Below are positions 1 to 10,031 of a stretch of 64,000 nt of DNA, in pieces (within the stretch, counting starts at the first letter, position 1; each line of letters starts with the position of its first letter). The notes under the pieces are model-generated. The model was given only the letters and a program-made list of their open reading frames with translations, had not been told where the DNA came from and made no database searches. The stretch is taken from assembly GCF_027947575.1 (NCBI RefSeq), contig NZ_CP116256.1:4836001-4900000 (forward strand), in the 5' to 3' direction. The translations under genes were made by a program, and so were the position numbers. The DNA is from Streptomyces rubrogriseus (GTDB lineage: Bacteria > Actinomycetota > Actinomycetes > Streptomycetales > Streptomycetaceae).

Positions 1-2397
<2,397 letters not shown>

Positions 2398-2449
2398 GAC
2401 AGCTCCTGGGGCGGTGGCGAGTCGATTCCACCGAAACCCCATGTCGGCG

Positions 2450-2465
2450 GCTCCGCAAGCGGAGC
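2450..2465. promoter_or_regulatory. Inverted repeat between clp and ligA
   Basis: Perfect 7-bp arms GCTCCGC and GCGGAGC separated by AA, in the 124-bp gap between the divergent clp and ligase genes. It could be an operator for either gene or a hairpin in the clp leader. It does not match the CGC-N5-GCG core I associate with ClgR. Confidence 0.35.
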
Positions 2466-2521
2466 GGCCGCCGCTCGGCGGCGCGGACCCGTTGTCAGTG
2501 GTGGGCGGCATGATCTGGGCC

Positions 2522-4612
2522 ATGACTACTCCTGCAGCTGTGATCGTCGACGCCACCGCCTACGCCCAGGCGGTCGAGGACGCCGCGCGCGCGGCCGCCG
2601 CCTACTACGCGGGCGGTTCCTCCCCGCTGGACGACGACGCCTACGACCGGCTGGCGAGAGGGATCGCCGCGTGGGAGGCCGAGCACCCGGGCGAGGTGCT
2701 GCCCGACTCCCCCACCGGCAAGGTCGCCGGCGGCGCGGCCGAGGGGGACGTGCCGCACACGGTGCCGATGCTGAGCCTGGACAACGTGTTCTCGCCGGAG
2801 GAGTTCACCGCCTGGACGGCGTCCCTGGCCCGGCGCGTCGACCGCGAGGTCACGCGGTTCAGCGTGGGCCCCAAGCTGGACGGCCTCGCGGTCGCCGCCC
2901 GCTACCGGGAGGGCCGCCTCACCCGGCTGATCACCCGGGGCGACGGCACGGCCGGTGAGGACGTCTCGCACGCGATCGGCACCGTGGAGGGGCTGCCCGA
3001 GACGCTGGCGGAGCCCGTCACCGTCGAGGTGCGGGGCGAGATCCTGATGACGACGGCCCAGTTCGAGCACGCCAACGAGGTGCGCATCCGGCACGGCGGG
3101 CAGCCCTTCGCCAACCCGCGCAACGCGGCCGCGGGCACCCTGCGCGCGAAGGAGCGCGCCTACACGGTGCCGATGACGTTCTTCGGGTACGGCCTGCTGG
3201 CCCTGCCCGACACCGACCCGGCACTCGCGGGGCGGCTGGCGGAGCTGCCGTACAGCGAGCTGATGGAGGCGGCGGCCGGGCTCGGCGTGCACACCAGCAC
3301 CGGTACCGCGGTGCCGGACGTGGTCGTCGAGACGCCCGAGCAGGTGGTGGCCCGGGTCCAGGAGATCGCCGCGCTCCGTGCCGAGCTGCCGTTCGGCATC
3401 GACGGGATCGTCGTCAAGGCGGACCTCGCCGCGGACCAGCGGGCCGCCGGGTCGGGCTCGCGGGCGCCGCGGTGGGCGATCGCGTACAAGCTCCCGGCCG
3501 TGGAGAAGATCACCCGGCTGCTGGAGGTGGAGTGGAACGTCGGCCGTACCGGCATCATCGCGCCGCGCGGCGTCCTGGAACCGGTGGTCATCGAGGGCTC
3601 CACGATCACCTACGCCACGCTGCACAACCCGGCCGACATCACCCGTCGTGGTCTGCGGCTGGGCGACCACGTCATGGTGCACCGCGCCGGTGACGTCATT
3701 CCGCGCATCGAGGCGCCGGTCGCACATCTGCGGACGGGCGGGGAACAGCCCATCGTCTTCCCGGAGGCGTGTCCGCGCTGCGGCTCGGACATCGACACGA
3801 GCGAGGAGCGCTGGCGGTGCGCGCAGGGCCGCAACTGCCACCTGGTCGCCTCCCTCGCCTACGCCGCGGGGCGGGACCAGCTCGACATCGAGGGGCTCGG
3901 CACCACCCGGGTCGTCCAGCTCGTCGAGGCGGGGCTCGTCGCCGACCTGGCCGACCTGTTCCTGCTCCGGCGCGAGCAGTTGCTCGCCCTGGAGCGGATG
4001 GGCGAGACCAGCACCGACAACCTGCTCGCCGCGCTGGCCCGGGCCAAGGAGCAGCCGCTGTCCCGGGTGCTGTGCGCGCTGGGCGTCCGGGGCACCGGCC
4101 GGTCCATGTCCCGGCGCATCGCCCGGTACTTCGCCACCATGGACCACATACGCGCCGCCGACGCCGGGGCCATGCAGCGGGTCGACGGCATCGGGGTGGA
4201 GAAGGCCCCCTCGGTCGTCGCGGAGATCGCCGAACTCGCCCCGCTCATCGACAAGCTCGCCGCGGCCGGTGTCAACATGACCGAGCCCGGCGCGACCCCG
4301 CCCCCGCCCGCCGACCCGGACGGCGCGGACGGGGCGACGGCCGAGGCACCGGAGGCCGGCGGGCCGCTGGCGGGCATGAAGGTGGTCGTCACCGGCGCGA
4401 TGACCGGACACCTGCAACGGCTCAGCCGCAACGAGATGAACGAACTCATCGAGCGGGCCGGCGGACGCGCCTCCTCCAGCGTCTCCAAGAACACGACGCT
4501 CGTCGTCGCGGGCGAGGGGGCGGGTTCGAAGCGGGCCAAGGCGGAGCAGCTCGGCGTCCGGCTGGCCACCCCCGAGGAGTTCGCCGTGCTCGTCGCCGAC
4601 CTGCTGGGCTGA
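2522..4612 (+). CDS. ligA: NAD+-dependent DNA ligase
   Basis: Seals nicks in DNA using NAD+; 696 residues, the usual LigA size. The adenylation motif KLDG places the AMP-accepting lysine at residue 118. Downstream are the OB fold, a four-cysteine zinc finger (CPRC followed by a Cys-x5-Cys pair), helix-hairpin-helix repeats and a C-terminal BRCT domain starting at [12 protein letters not shown]. Two in-frame ATGs compete, 2510 and 2522. GGTGGG precedes 2510, while 2522 gives the conventional MTTPAA start, so the N-terminus is uncertain by four residues. Streptomycetes normally have a housekeeping ligA in the core chromosome; this one may be a paralogue, which the window cannot show. Confidence 0.95.
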   Translation: MTTPAAVIVDATAYAQAVEDAARAAAAYYAGGSSPLDDDAYDRLARGIAAWEAEHPGEVLPDSPTGKVAGGAAEGDVPHTVPMLSLDNVFSPEEFTAWTASLARRVDREVTRFSVGPKLDGLAVAARYREGRLTRLITRGDGTAGEDVSHAIGTVEGLPETLAEPVTVEVRGEILMTTAQFEHANEVRIRHGGQPFANPRNAAAGTLRAKERAYTVPMTFFGYGLLALPDTDPALAGRLAELPYSELMEAAAGLGVHTSTGTAVPDVVVETPEQVVARVQEIAALRAELPFGIDGIVVKADLAADQRAAGSGSRAPRWAIAYKLPAVEKITRLLEVEWNVGRTGIIAPRGVLEPVVIEGSTITYATLHNPADITRRGLRLGDHVMVHRAGDVIPRIEAPVAHLRTGGEQPIVFPEACPRCGSDIDTSEERWRCAQGRNCHLVASLAYAAGRDQLDIEGLGTTRVVQLVEAGLVADLADLFLLRREQLLALERMGETSTDNLLAALARAKEQPLSRVLCALGVRGTGRSMSRRIARYFATMDHIRAADAGAMQRVDGIGVEKAPSVVAEIAELAPLIDKLAAAGVNMTEPGATPPPPADPDGADGATAEAPEAGGPLAGMKVVVTGAMTGHLQRLSRNEMNELIERAGGRASSSVSKNTTLVVAGEGAGSKRAKAEQLGVRLATPEEFAVLVADLLG

Positions 4613-4786
4613 GCACGGGCGCACCTGCACGGAGGGGTTGGCGAGGGGCGCTGGCGGGGGTGTTGGTGACACCCCCGGGCCGGGGGCCGGCCCCACTGAT
4701 CTTCCTTCCCGGCCCTGAGAGGGTCGTCGGTGAACGGACACCGTCCGCCCGCCGCAGTCGGGCGGCCACGAACAGGGGGAAGACAC

Positions 4787-5902
4787 ATGCACCGCAAGCG
4801 CCTCGCCGCCGCGGTCCTGCTCGCCGCCGCGCTCACCGGGGTGTTCGCGCCCGCGGCGGCGGCCCACCCGGGCCGTCCCGGCCACCCCGACGCCGTGCAG
4901 CGCCAACTGGACCTGCTCACCGCACGCGACGGCGTGCCCGGCGCGCTCGCGTACGACGGCAGGACGACCCGCACCTCCGGCGTCGCCGACCTGGACTCGG
5001 GCCGGCCGATGACCGACGAGCGGGGCCGGTTCCGGCTCGCCAGCGACACCAAGGCGTTCACCGCGACCGCGGTGCTGCGGCTGGTGGCGGACGGCCGCCT
5101 GGGCCTCGGCGACCGCGCGGGCTCCTACGTGCCGCAGCTCGCCGACAGCCCCATCACCGTACGGCAGTTGCTGAAGCAGACCAGCGGGCTGCCGGAGTAC
5201 TCGGCGCTGGTGGACTGGACCCGGCCGGGGACGCCCGAGGAGTACCTGGCCCTGGCACTGGACGCGGAGCCCGTCTTCGAGCCCGGTACCGACTGGGGCT
5301 ACTCCAACACCAACTACCTGGTCCTCGGCATGGTGATCGACGAGGTGTCCGGGGTCGGCTTCCGCACGTACGTGGAGCGCACGATCCTGCGCCCGCTGCA
5401 CCTGGACGACACCTACTGGCCCGCGCCCGGCGAGCTGGACCTGCGCGGCCCGCACGCCCGGAACTACGGCGTCCATCCGGCGCACCCGCAGGACGGCAGG
5501 GTGGACGTGACCGAGCTGCCCGGGTACGAGTTCGGCGCGTCCGGCGGCCTGGTGTCCACTCCCGTCGACCTGAACGCCTTCTGGGACGGTCTGTTCGGCG
5601 GCCGCCTGCTGCCGGGCTGGGCGGTGCGCCTGATGACGCGGGACACCACCGACATCGGCGGCCGCGACGTCTACCCGGCGGGCAGTCGCTACGGCTACGG
5701 CGTCGCCTCCATCCCGCTCAGTTGCGGCGGCGTCTACTGGGGCCACGGCGGCGACCTGCCCGGCGGTTCGGTGGGCGGTGGCCGGGCCACGGGCGGCCGG
5801 GGCACGGTGTCCGTCTACACCACGACCTGGGCGGCCCAGGGCGACAGCCTGCGTCATCTCCAGGGCGCCGTGGACGCGGCCCTGTGCGCCAAGGGGCGCT
5901 GA
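4787..5902 (+). CDS. Secreted serine beta-lactamase/D-Ala-D-Ala carboxypeptidase family protein
   Basis: Class C beta-lactamase-type serine hydrolase, 371 residues. The N-terminus is a Sec signal peptide (HRKR, hydrophobic core, AAAAHP cleavage region near residue 26). The catalytic set is visible: SDTK as the SxxK tetrad, YSN as the YxN motif, and a GHGG HxG-type motif near the C-terminus. Likely substrates are peptidoglycan stem peptides or small esters; a true antibiotic-hydrolysing role cannot be inferred. The start is fixed by AGGGGGA six bases before ATG 4787. It stands alone, 174 bp after the ligase gene, in a spacer with GC-rich inverted repeats but no clear terminator. Confidence 0.9.
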   Translation: MHRKRLAAAVLLAAALTGVFAPAAAAHPGRPGHPDAVQRQLDLLTARDGVPGALAYDGRTTRTSGVADLDSGRPMTDERGRFRLASDTKAFTATAVLRLVADGRLGLGDRAGSYVPQLADSPITVRQLLKQTSGLPEYSALVDWTRPGTPEEYLALALDAEPVFEPGTDWGYSNTNYLVLGMVIDEVSGVGFRTYVERTILRPLHLDDTYWPAPGELDLRGPHARNYGVHPAHPQDGRVDVTELPGYEFGASGGLVSTPVDLNAFWDGLFGGRLLPGWAVRLMTRDTTDIGGRDVYPAGSRYGYGVASIPLSCGGVYWGHGGDLPGGSVGGGRATGGRGTVSVYTTTWAAQGDSLRHLQGAVDAALCAKGR

Positions 5903-5936
5903 AAGGGAGCCCTTCCAGCCGGGGACCGTGGGGAGT

Positions 5937-5972
5937 GTACGTTCGTACGCCCCGACGGGTAGGCTCCCGCGC
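5937..5972 (+). promoter_or_regulatory. Palindromic operator and leaderless promoter of MFS gene
   Basis: GTACG-TT-CGTAC (5937-5948) overlaps a TGTACG -35. After 18 bp comes TAGGCT (5960-5965), and only 7 bases later ATG 5973, so transcription should start at or next to the start codon. The same arrangement recurs at 7223-7258. I infer that the TetR protein encoded at 7851 binds both. Confidence 0.6.
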
Positions 5973-7187
5973 ATGACTGTTGACGTACTGCGCCGGCCCG
6001 CCCTGGCCGATCGGCGGGCCCGGGTGGCCGTCGCCGTGCTGTTCTTCACCAACGGGGCCCTGTTCGCCAACCTGCTGCCGAGGTATCCGCAGATCAAGGC
6101 GGACCTCGGTATCGGGAACGCCGCCTACGGACTGGCCGTGGCGGCGTTCCCGGCCGGAGCCATCACGGCCGGGCTGGCGGCCGGGGTCCTGGTGCGCCGG
6201 TTCGGCTCGGCGCGGGTGGCGGTCGGCGGCACGCTGCTGACCGGCGTGGGCATCCTCGCCGCCGGACTCGCGGACTCGGTCGTGGTGTTCGCGGGAGCGC
6301 TGTTCCTGGCCGGGGCGATGGACGCCTTCACCGATGTCGCGCAGAACGCCCACGGCCTGCGGGTGCAGCGCCGTTACGGACGTTCCATCATCAACTCCTT
6401 CCACGCCATCTGGTCCATCGGCGCCGTCACCGGCGGCTCCATGGCCGCCGCCGCGATCGCGCTGGGCGTCTCGCGGGGCCCGCACCTGCTCTTCTCCGCC
6501 GCGGTGTTCGCGGTCGCGGCCTGCGTCGCCCTGCGCTACTGCCTGCCGGGCCCCGAGACCGAGGCGGAACCGGCCGCGGAGACGGGCGCCGAGGACCCCG
6601 CGCCGTCGCCGACCCGGGCGCCGGCGGCCGGCCTGCGCACCGGCTGGGTGCTGGCCGCCCTCGTGCTCATCGCCACGGCCGGCACCCTCGTCGAGGACGC
6701 GGGCATGTCCTGGGCCACCCTCTACCTCTCCGACTCGCTGCACGCCACGGCGGCGCTGGCCGCGTCCGGGTATGTCGCCCTGGTCGGCGCCCAGTTCGTC
6801 GGCCGGATCGTCGGCGACCGGCTCGTGGACCGCTTCGGCCAGCGCGCGGTGGCCCGCTCCGGCGCCCTGATCGCCGCGGTCGGCATGGGTCTGGCGCTGG
6901 CCGTGCCGACGGTGCCGGGCACGGTGCTCGGGTTCGCCGCGGCCGGATTCGGGGTGGCGACGCTGGTACCGGCGGCCATGCACGAGGCCGACGAACTGCC
7001 CGGCCTCAAGCCCGGATCGGGGCTGACCCTGGTCTCCTGGCTGATGCGGCTCGGCTTCCTGCTCTCGCCTCCGGTAGTGGGGCTGGTCGCCGACGCGACG
7101 AGTCTGCGGGTGGGCCTGCTGGTGGTGCCGCTCGCGGGGCTCCTCGTGCTGCTGTGCGCGGGAGTGCTCCGGCCCCGGCACCGCTGA
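5973..7187 (+). CDS. MFS transporter
   Basis: Twelve-helix major facilitator permease of 404 residues, with a long hydrophilic Glu/Ala/Pro loop (about residues 190-215) between the two six-helix halves. The first loop carries the usual MFS signature region (KADLGIGNAAYGLA followed by GLAAGVLVRRFG). The substrate is unknown; drug or sugar-derivative efflux is likely given the palindrome shared with the next gene and the TetR gene behind it. There is no Shine-Dalgarno; the -10 lies 7 bases from ATG 5973, indicating a leaderless mRNA. The next gene starts 71 bp after the stop. Confidence 0.9.
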   Translation: MTVDVLRRPALADRRARVAVAVLFFTNGALFANLLPRYPQIKADLGIGNAAYGLAVAAFPAGAITAGLAAGVLVRRFGSARVAVGGTLLTGVGILAAGLADSVVVFAGALFLAGAMDAFTDVAQNAHGLRVQRRYGRSIINSFHAIWSIGAVTGGSMAAAAIALGVSRGPHLLFSAAVFAVAACVALRYCLPGPETEAEPAAETGAEDPAPSPTRAPAAGLRTGWVLAALVLIATAGTLVEDAGMSWATLYLSDSLHATAALAASGYVALVGAQFVGRIVGDRLVDRFGQRAVARSGALIAAVGMGLALAVPTVPGTVLGFAAAGFGVATLVPAAMHEADELPGLKPGSGLTLVSWLMRLGFLLSPPVVGLVADATSLRVGLLVVPLAGLLVLLCAGVLRPRHR

Positions 7188-7222
7188 GCCGTACCGCGCG
7201 GGCGACGCGCCCCATCGAGAGT

Positions 7223-7258
7223 GTACGTTCGTACGCTTTCGGGGGTAGGATCGGACGC
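7223..7258 (+). promoter_or_regulatory. Second copy of palindromic operator/leaderless promoter
   Basis: GTACG-TT-CGTAC at 7223-7234 overlaps TGTACG; 18 bp later is TAGGAT (7246-7251), then 7 bases to ATG 7259. Layout and palindrome match the site at 5937, supporting co-regulation of the MFS and acetyltransferase genes. Confidence 0.6.
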
Positions 7259-7840
7259 ATGCCGACGGACCACTTCGCGGGCGACTCCCGCACCAACCTC
7301 GAACGCATGCAGGCGGGCGACCTCTACATCGCCGACGACCCGGAGATCGCCCGCAGGCAGCAGCAGGCGGTGCGGCTGGCCGCCCGCTACCAGGCCGCCT
7401 ACACGGAGGACGCGGAGGCGGCGCGACCGCTCCTCGTCGAACTGCTCGGCTCCCTGGGCGCCGAGGCCCATGTGCGGCCGCCGCTGTACGTCGACTACGG
7501 CAGCAACATCACCGTCGGCGCGCGCACCTTCGTCAACTACAACCTGACGGCGCTGGACGTCGCGGCGATCACCATCGGCGAGGACTGCCAGATCGGGCCG
7601 AACGTCCAGTTGCTCACCCCCACGCACCCCCTGGAGCCCGGTCCCCGGCGGGACAAGCTGGAGGCCGCCCGCCCGATCGTCATCGGCGACAACGTCTGGC
7701 TGGGCGGCGGCGCGATCGTGCTGCCGGGCGTCACCATCGGGGACAACTCCGTCATCGGTGCCGGTGCGGTCGTCACCAGGGACGTACCGGCGAACGTCGT
7801 GGCGGTCGGCAACCCTGCCCGGCCGGTGCGGAACGTGTAA
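7259..7840 (+). CDS. Maltose/galactoside O-acetyltransferase (LacA/Maa type)
   Basis: Cytoplasmic acetyl-CoA-dependent sugar O-acetyltransferase, 193 residues. An N-terminal helical Mac domain (about 5-60) is followed by left-handed hexapeptide repeats from about residue 75 (IGEDCQIGPNVQ, IGDNVWLGGGAIV, IGDNSVIGAGAVV). The catalytic histidine is in LLTPTHPLE. Acetylation of sugars that cannot be metabolised, coupled to efflux, is the classic role; the neighbouring MFS gene with an identical promoter element fits such a detoxifying pair. The mRNA appears leaderless. The TetR gene follows after 10 bases. Confidence 0.93.
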   Translation: MPTDHFAGDSRTNLERMQAGDLYIADDPEIARRQQQAVRLAARYQAAYTEDAEAARPLLVELLGSLGAEAHVRPPLYVDYGSNITVGARTFVNYNLTALDVAAITIGEDCQIGPNVQLLTPTHPLEPGPRRDKLEAARPIVIGDNVWLGGGAIVLPGVTIGDNSVIGAGAVVTRDVPANVVAVGNPARPVRNV

Positions 7841-7850
7841 GTCTGCTCCC

Positions 7851-8408
7851 ATGGCAACCGGACACACGGATCCGCAGCGGCGGGAGCGCATCCTCGCGGC
7901 CACCCTCGACCTGATCGCCGAGGAGGGCATCGCACGCGTCTCCCATCGCAGGATCGCGCAGCGCGCGGGGGTACCGCTCGGCTCGATGACGTACCACTTC
8001 AGCGGCATCGAGGAGCTGCTGCGGGAGGCGTTCGGCCGGTTCACCGACCACATCGTCGCGGTGTTCGACGAGCATCTCGGCGCCGCCGCCGACCGCGACG
8101 AGGCCCGGGCCGCGGTGGCCGACCTCGTGCACGAGCTGTCCGAGGACAGCCAGCGCGACCTGGTGCTCACCCAGGAGCTGTACACGCTCGCCGCGCGGCA
8201 ACCGGCCTACCGGGAGCTGACCCACGAGTGGATGCGCCGCAGCCGCGTCCACCTGGAGAAGCACTTCGACCCCGACACGGCCCGCCAGCTCGACGCCCTC
8301 ATCGAGGGCCTGACGCTGCACCGTGCCCTGGCCCGGGAGCCGCACGGCCGCGCCCTCACCCTGGAGGCCATCGCCCGGATCACCACCACGGACCGGCCCG
8401 CCCCCTAG
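7851..8408 (+). CDS. TetR-family transcriptional regulator
   Basis: 185-residue repressor-type protein. The N-terminal helix-turn-helix is about residues 12-55 (ILAATLDLIAEEGIARVSHR, then RIAQRAGVPLGSMTYHF). The C-terminal ligand domain is all-helical. It starts 10 bases after the acetyltransferase stop with no clear ribosome site, so it may be read from the same transcript. I infer it recognises the two GTACG-TT-CGTAC palindromes at 5937 and 7223 and senses the substrate of the pump or acetyltransferase. Confidence 0.92.
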   Translation: MATGHTDPQRRERILAATLDLIAEEGIARVSHRRIAQRAGVPLGSMTYHFSGIEELLREAFGRFTDHIVAVFDEHLGAAADRDEARAAVADLVHELSEDSQRDLVLTQELYTLAARQPAYRELTHEWMRRSRVHLEKHFDPDTARQLDALIEGLTLHRALAREPHGRALTLEAIARITTTDRPAP

Positions 8409-8427
8409 GGAACGGCGCCCCCAGCAG

Positions 8428-8464
8428 CCCGTGCGGCGCGGGCCTGACCCCCGCGCCGCACGGG
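8428..8464. terminator. Bidirectional terminator
   Basis: A perfect 15-bp stem (8428-8442 with 8450-8464) and a 7-base loop lie between the convergent tetR and yeeE-like genes. There is no T tract, which is common for Streptomyces terminators. Confidence 0.88.
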
Positions 8465-8473
8465 CCTCCCCCG

Positions 8474-9772
8474 TCAGCAGACGCCGTCGCCCGGCTTCGG
8501 GTTGCCCAGGCCGAACAGGGGCCGCAGTTTGAGGCCCACCCAGGTGCCGGCCAGCGCGAAGGCGCCCCACAGCCAGCCGCTCAGGCTGCCCGAGGCGATG
8601 CCCGCCAGGTAGGCGCCGATGTTGCAGCCGCCGGCCAGCCGGGCGCCGATGCCCATCAGTACGCCGCCGAGCACCGCCGCCACGGCGGTACGCCAGGGGA
8701 TGCCCCGGTGCAGCGCCCAGGTGCCGCCGAGCGAGGCGGCGACGGCCGCGCCGATCATGATGCCGATGTCGGTGAGGCTGGTCTTGTCGGCGAGCACCGG
8801 ACCGGCCAGCATCTCGGCGTTGCCGGGCCGCTGCCACCAGGTCCAGTTCTCCGGGTGGCCGCCGAGCGCGCCGACCAGCTCCGAGCCCCACAGGCTGAAC
8901 GCGCTGGTGACACCCCAGGCGCCGCCGGAGACCAGCAGGACGCCCGCGCCGAGCAGGGCCAGCGCGAGGGCGCCGGCAGCCAGCGGCCAGGACCCGCGGA
9001 CGGCACGGACGGCCGCGCGACGCGCCGAGGGCACGGCACCCAGCGGCGGCGGGTTGCGGCGGGCCTGGATCCGCCGGCTGACCAGCACCACGAGCAGCAG
9101 TGCGGCGACGGTCACGGCCCAGGAGCCGAACCAGCCGATGTGCTCGGACAGCACGACGGGCTCCCAGGCCGGGAGGTCCTTCCACAGGTCGAACTGCCAG
9201 GCGGCCAGCGTGGCGCCCGCGACGAAGCCGCCCAGGGTCAGCACGATCGACGTCTGCCCCGAGCCGACCGCGAACAGGGTGCCCGAGGCGCAGGCGCCGC
9301 CGAGCTGCATGCCGATCGCGAAGAGCGCCGAACCGGCGAACAGACCGACGCCGATCGGCCCGGCGGACGGCGCGGGCTGGGAGCCGAACAGTCCGGTCTC
9401 CGTACCGATGACGAGCGCGAACAGGGTGGCCGTGGTGCCGAGGAGCAGGGCGTGCGCCCGCAGCCCGGTCCCGTTGCCGACGGCGACCAGTTGCCGCCAG
9501 GCGGAGGTGAAGCCGAACCGGGAGTGGAAGAGGGCGACGCCGAGGCCCAGGCCGAGCAGGAGCAGCACACCGGGCTTGGCGCCGTGCGCGGACCACACGT
9601 ACGCGGTCAGGGCGGCGGCGAGCAGCCCGGACACGGCGAGCGGCGTCCGCCGCACCGGTGGCAGGGGCGGCGCCTCGGGCCGGGCCGAGGAGGTGGGCGA
9701 GGGGGCGAACAGCGGGGTGGACGCGCGCGGCGGTGCGGCCGGGGACGACCCGGCCGGGGGTGCGGTGGTCAC
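8474..9772 (-). CDS. YeeE/YedE-family sulphur (thiosulfate) transporter
   Basis: Integral membrane protein of 432 residues with a Pro/Ala/Ser-rich cytoplasmic N-tail (1-45) and about nine to twelve helices. It contains two YeeE/YedE repeats with the family's cysteine-bearing loops: GGACASGTLF in the first half and GGCNIGAYLAGIASGS in the second, plus a terminal Cys. In characterised relatives (TsuA) such cysteines relay thiosulfate. The start is GTG 9772 with GGAG upstream. The gene is preceded by a cysteine-rich mini-ORF and a stable hairpin (9816-9937) that probably regulate it by sulphur supply. It converges on tetR across a strong terminator. Confidence 0.9.
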   Translation of the reverse strand: MTTAPPAGSSPAAPPRASTPLFAPSPTSSARPEAPPLPPVRRTPLAVSGLLAAALTAYVWSAHGAKPGVLLLLGLGLGVALFHSRFGFTSAWRQLVAVGNGTGLRAHALLLGTTATLFALVIGTETGLFGSQPAPSAGPIGVGLFAGSALFAIGMQLGGACASGTLFAVGSGQTSIVLTLGGFVAGATLAAWQFDLWKDLPAWEPVVLSEHIGWFGSWAVTVAALLLVVLVSRRIQARRNPPPLGAVPSARRAAVRAVRGSWPLAAGALALALLGAGVLLVSGGAWGVTSAFSLWGSELVGALGGHPENWTWWQRPGNAEMLAGPVLADKTSLTDIGIMIGAAVAASLGGTWALHRGIPWRTAVAAVLGGVLMGIGARLAGGCNIGAYLAGIASGSLSGWLWGAFALAGTWVGLKLRPLFGLGNPKPGDGVC

Positions 9773-9815
9773 GGAAGGATCTCCGGGGTGGTGTGCACGG
9801 GACGGCGGACGCGGG

Positions 9816-9848
9816 CGGACCGGCGGCGCGGGGAGCGCGGCCGGTCCG
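9816..9848 (-). terminator. Attenuator-like hairpin between Cys leader ORF and sulphur transporter
   Basis: In the transcript, CGGACCGG (9848-9841) pairs fully with CCGGTCCG (9823-9816), with an inner CGCG/CGCG stem and a five-base loop. It begins five bases after the stop codon of the leader ORF and ends 43 bases before GTG 9772. This is the geometry expected of a translation-coupled attenuator. Whether it terminates transcription is inference. Confidence 0.55.
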
Positions 9849-9853
9849 GAGGG

Positions 9854-9937
9854 TCAGCGGCGACAGAGGCCGTCGTCGACGCACCACGCCGAGCACGCGA
9901 AGAGCGCGAGGCACAGCTGCGGAGCCGATGCATACAT
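9854..9937 (-). CDS. Cysteine-rich leader peptide (27 aa)
   Basis: Mini-ORF from ATG 9937 to TGA 9854. It encodes 27 residues with Cys at positions 9, 15, 19 and 25 (central part LCLALFACSAWCVDDGLC), a cysteine content far above chance. The -10-like TATCTT ends 8 bases before the ATG and no Shine-Dalgarno is present, so it is probably translated from a leaderless mRNA. A hairpin follows immediately and the YeeE/YedE gene starts 81 bases later. Cysteine-responsive upstream ORFs are known from actinobacteria (mycobacteria). I infer that ribosome stalling on Cys codons under cysteine shortage alters the hairpin and raises transporter expression. Confidence 0.6.
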   Translation of the reverse strand: MYASAPQLCLALFACSAWCVDDGLCRR

Positions 9938-9974
9938 GCGTACGAAGATACGGATGGGTGCGCTCCGGATGCCA
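9938..9974 (-). promoter_or_regulatory. Promoter of Cys leader-yeeE transcript
   Basis: On the minus strand TATCTT (9950-9945) fits TANNNT and lies 7 bases before ATG 9937. TGGCAT (9974-9969), 18 bp upstream, is a poor -35, so the promoter may need an activator or be weak. Confidence 0.45.
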
Positions 9975-10031
9975 CGCCGTCTCGCCATGCGGATGGCGGG
10001 ACGGCGTGGAGCCCGTGTCCTCGCGGCCCGG

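Noticed and set aside
2450..2465. ClgR or HspR operator upstream of clp
   Set aside because: The inverted repeat lacks the CGC-N5-GCG spacing and no TTGAGY-N7-ACTCAA was seen.
2495..6097. A 1200-codon open frame on the minus strand opposite ligA and the beta-lactamase-like gene
   Set aside because: Low-complexity Arg/Gly/His/Pro translation typical of the complement of high-GC genes; real domains lie on the plus strand.
7773..9914. A 713-codon minus frame spanning the YeeE and TetR genes
   Set aside because: It crosses a strong terminator and two well-supported genes and has no recognisable domain.
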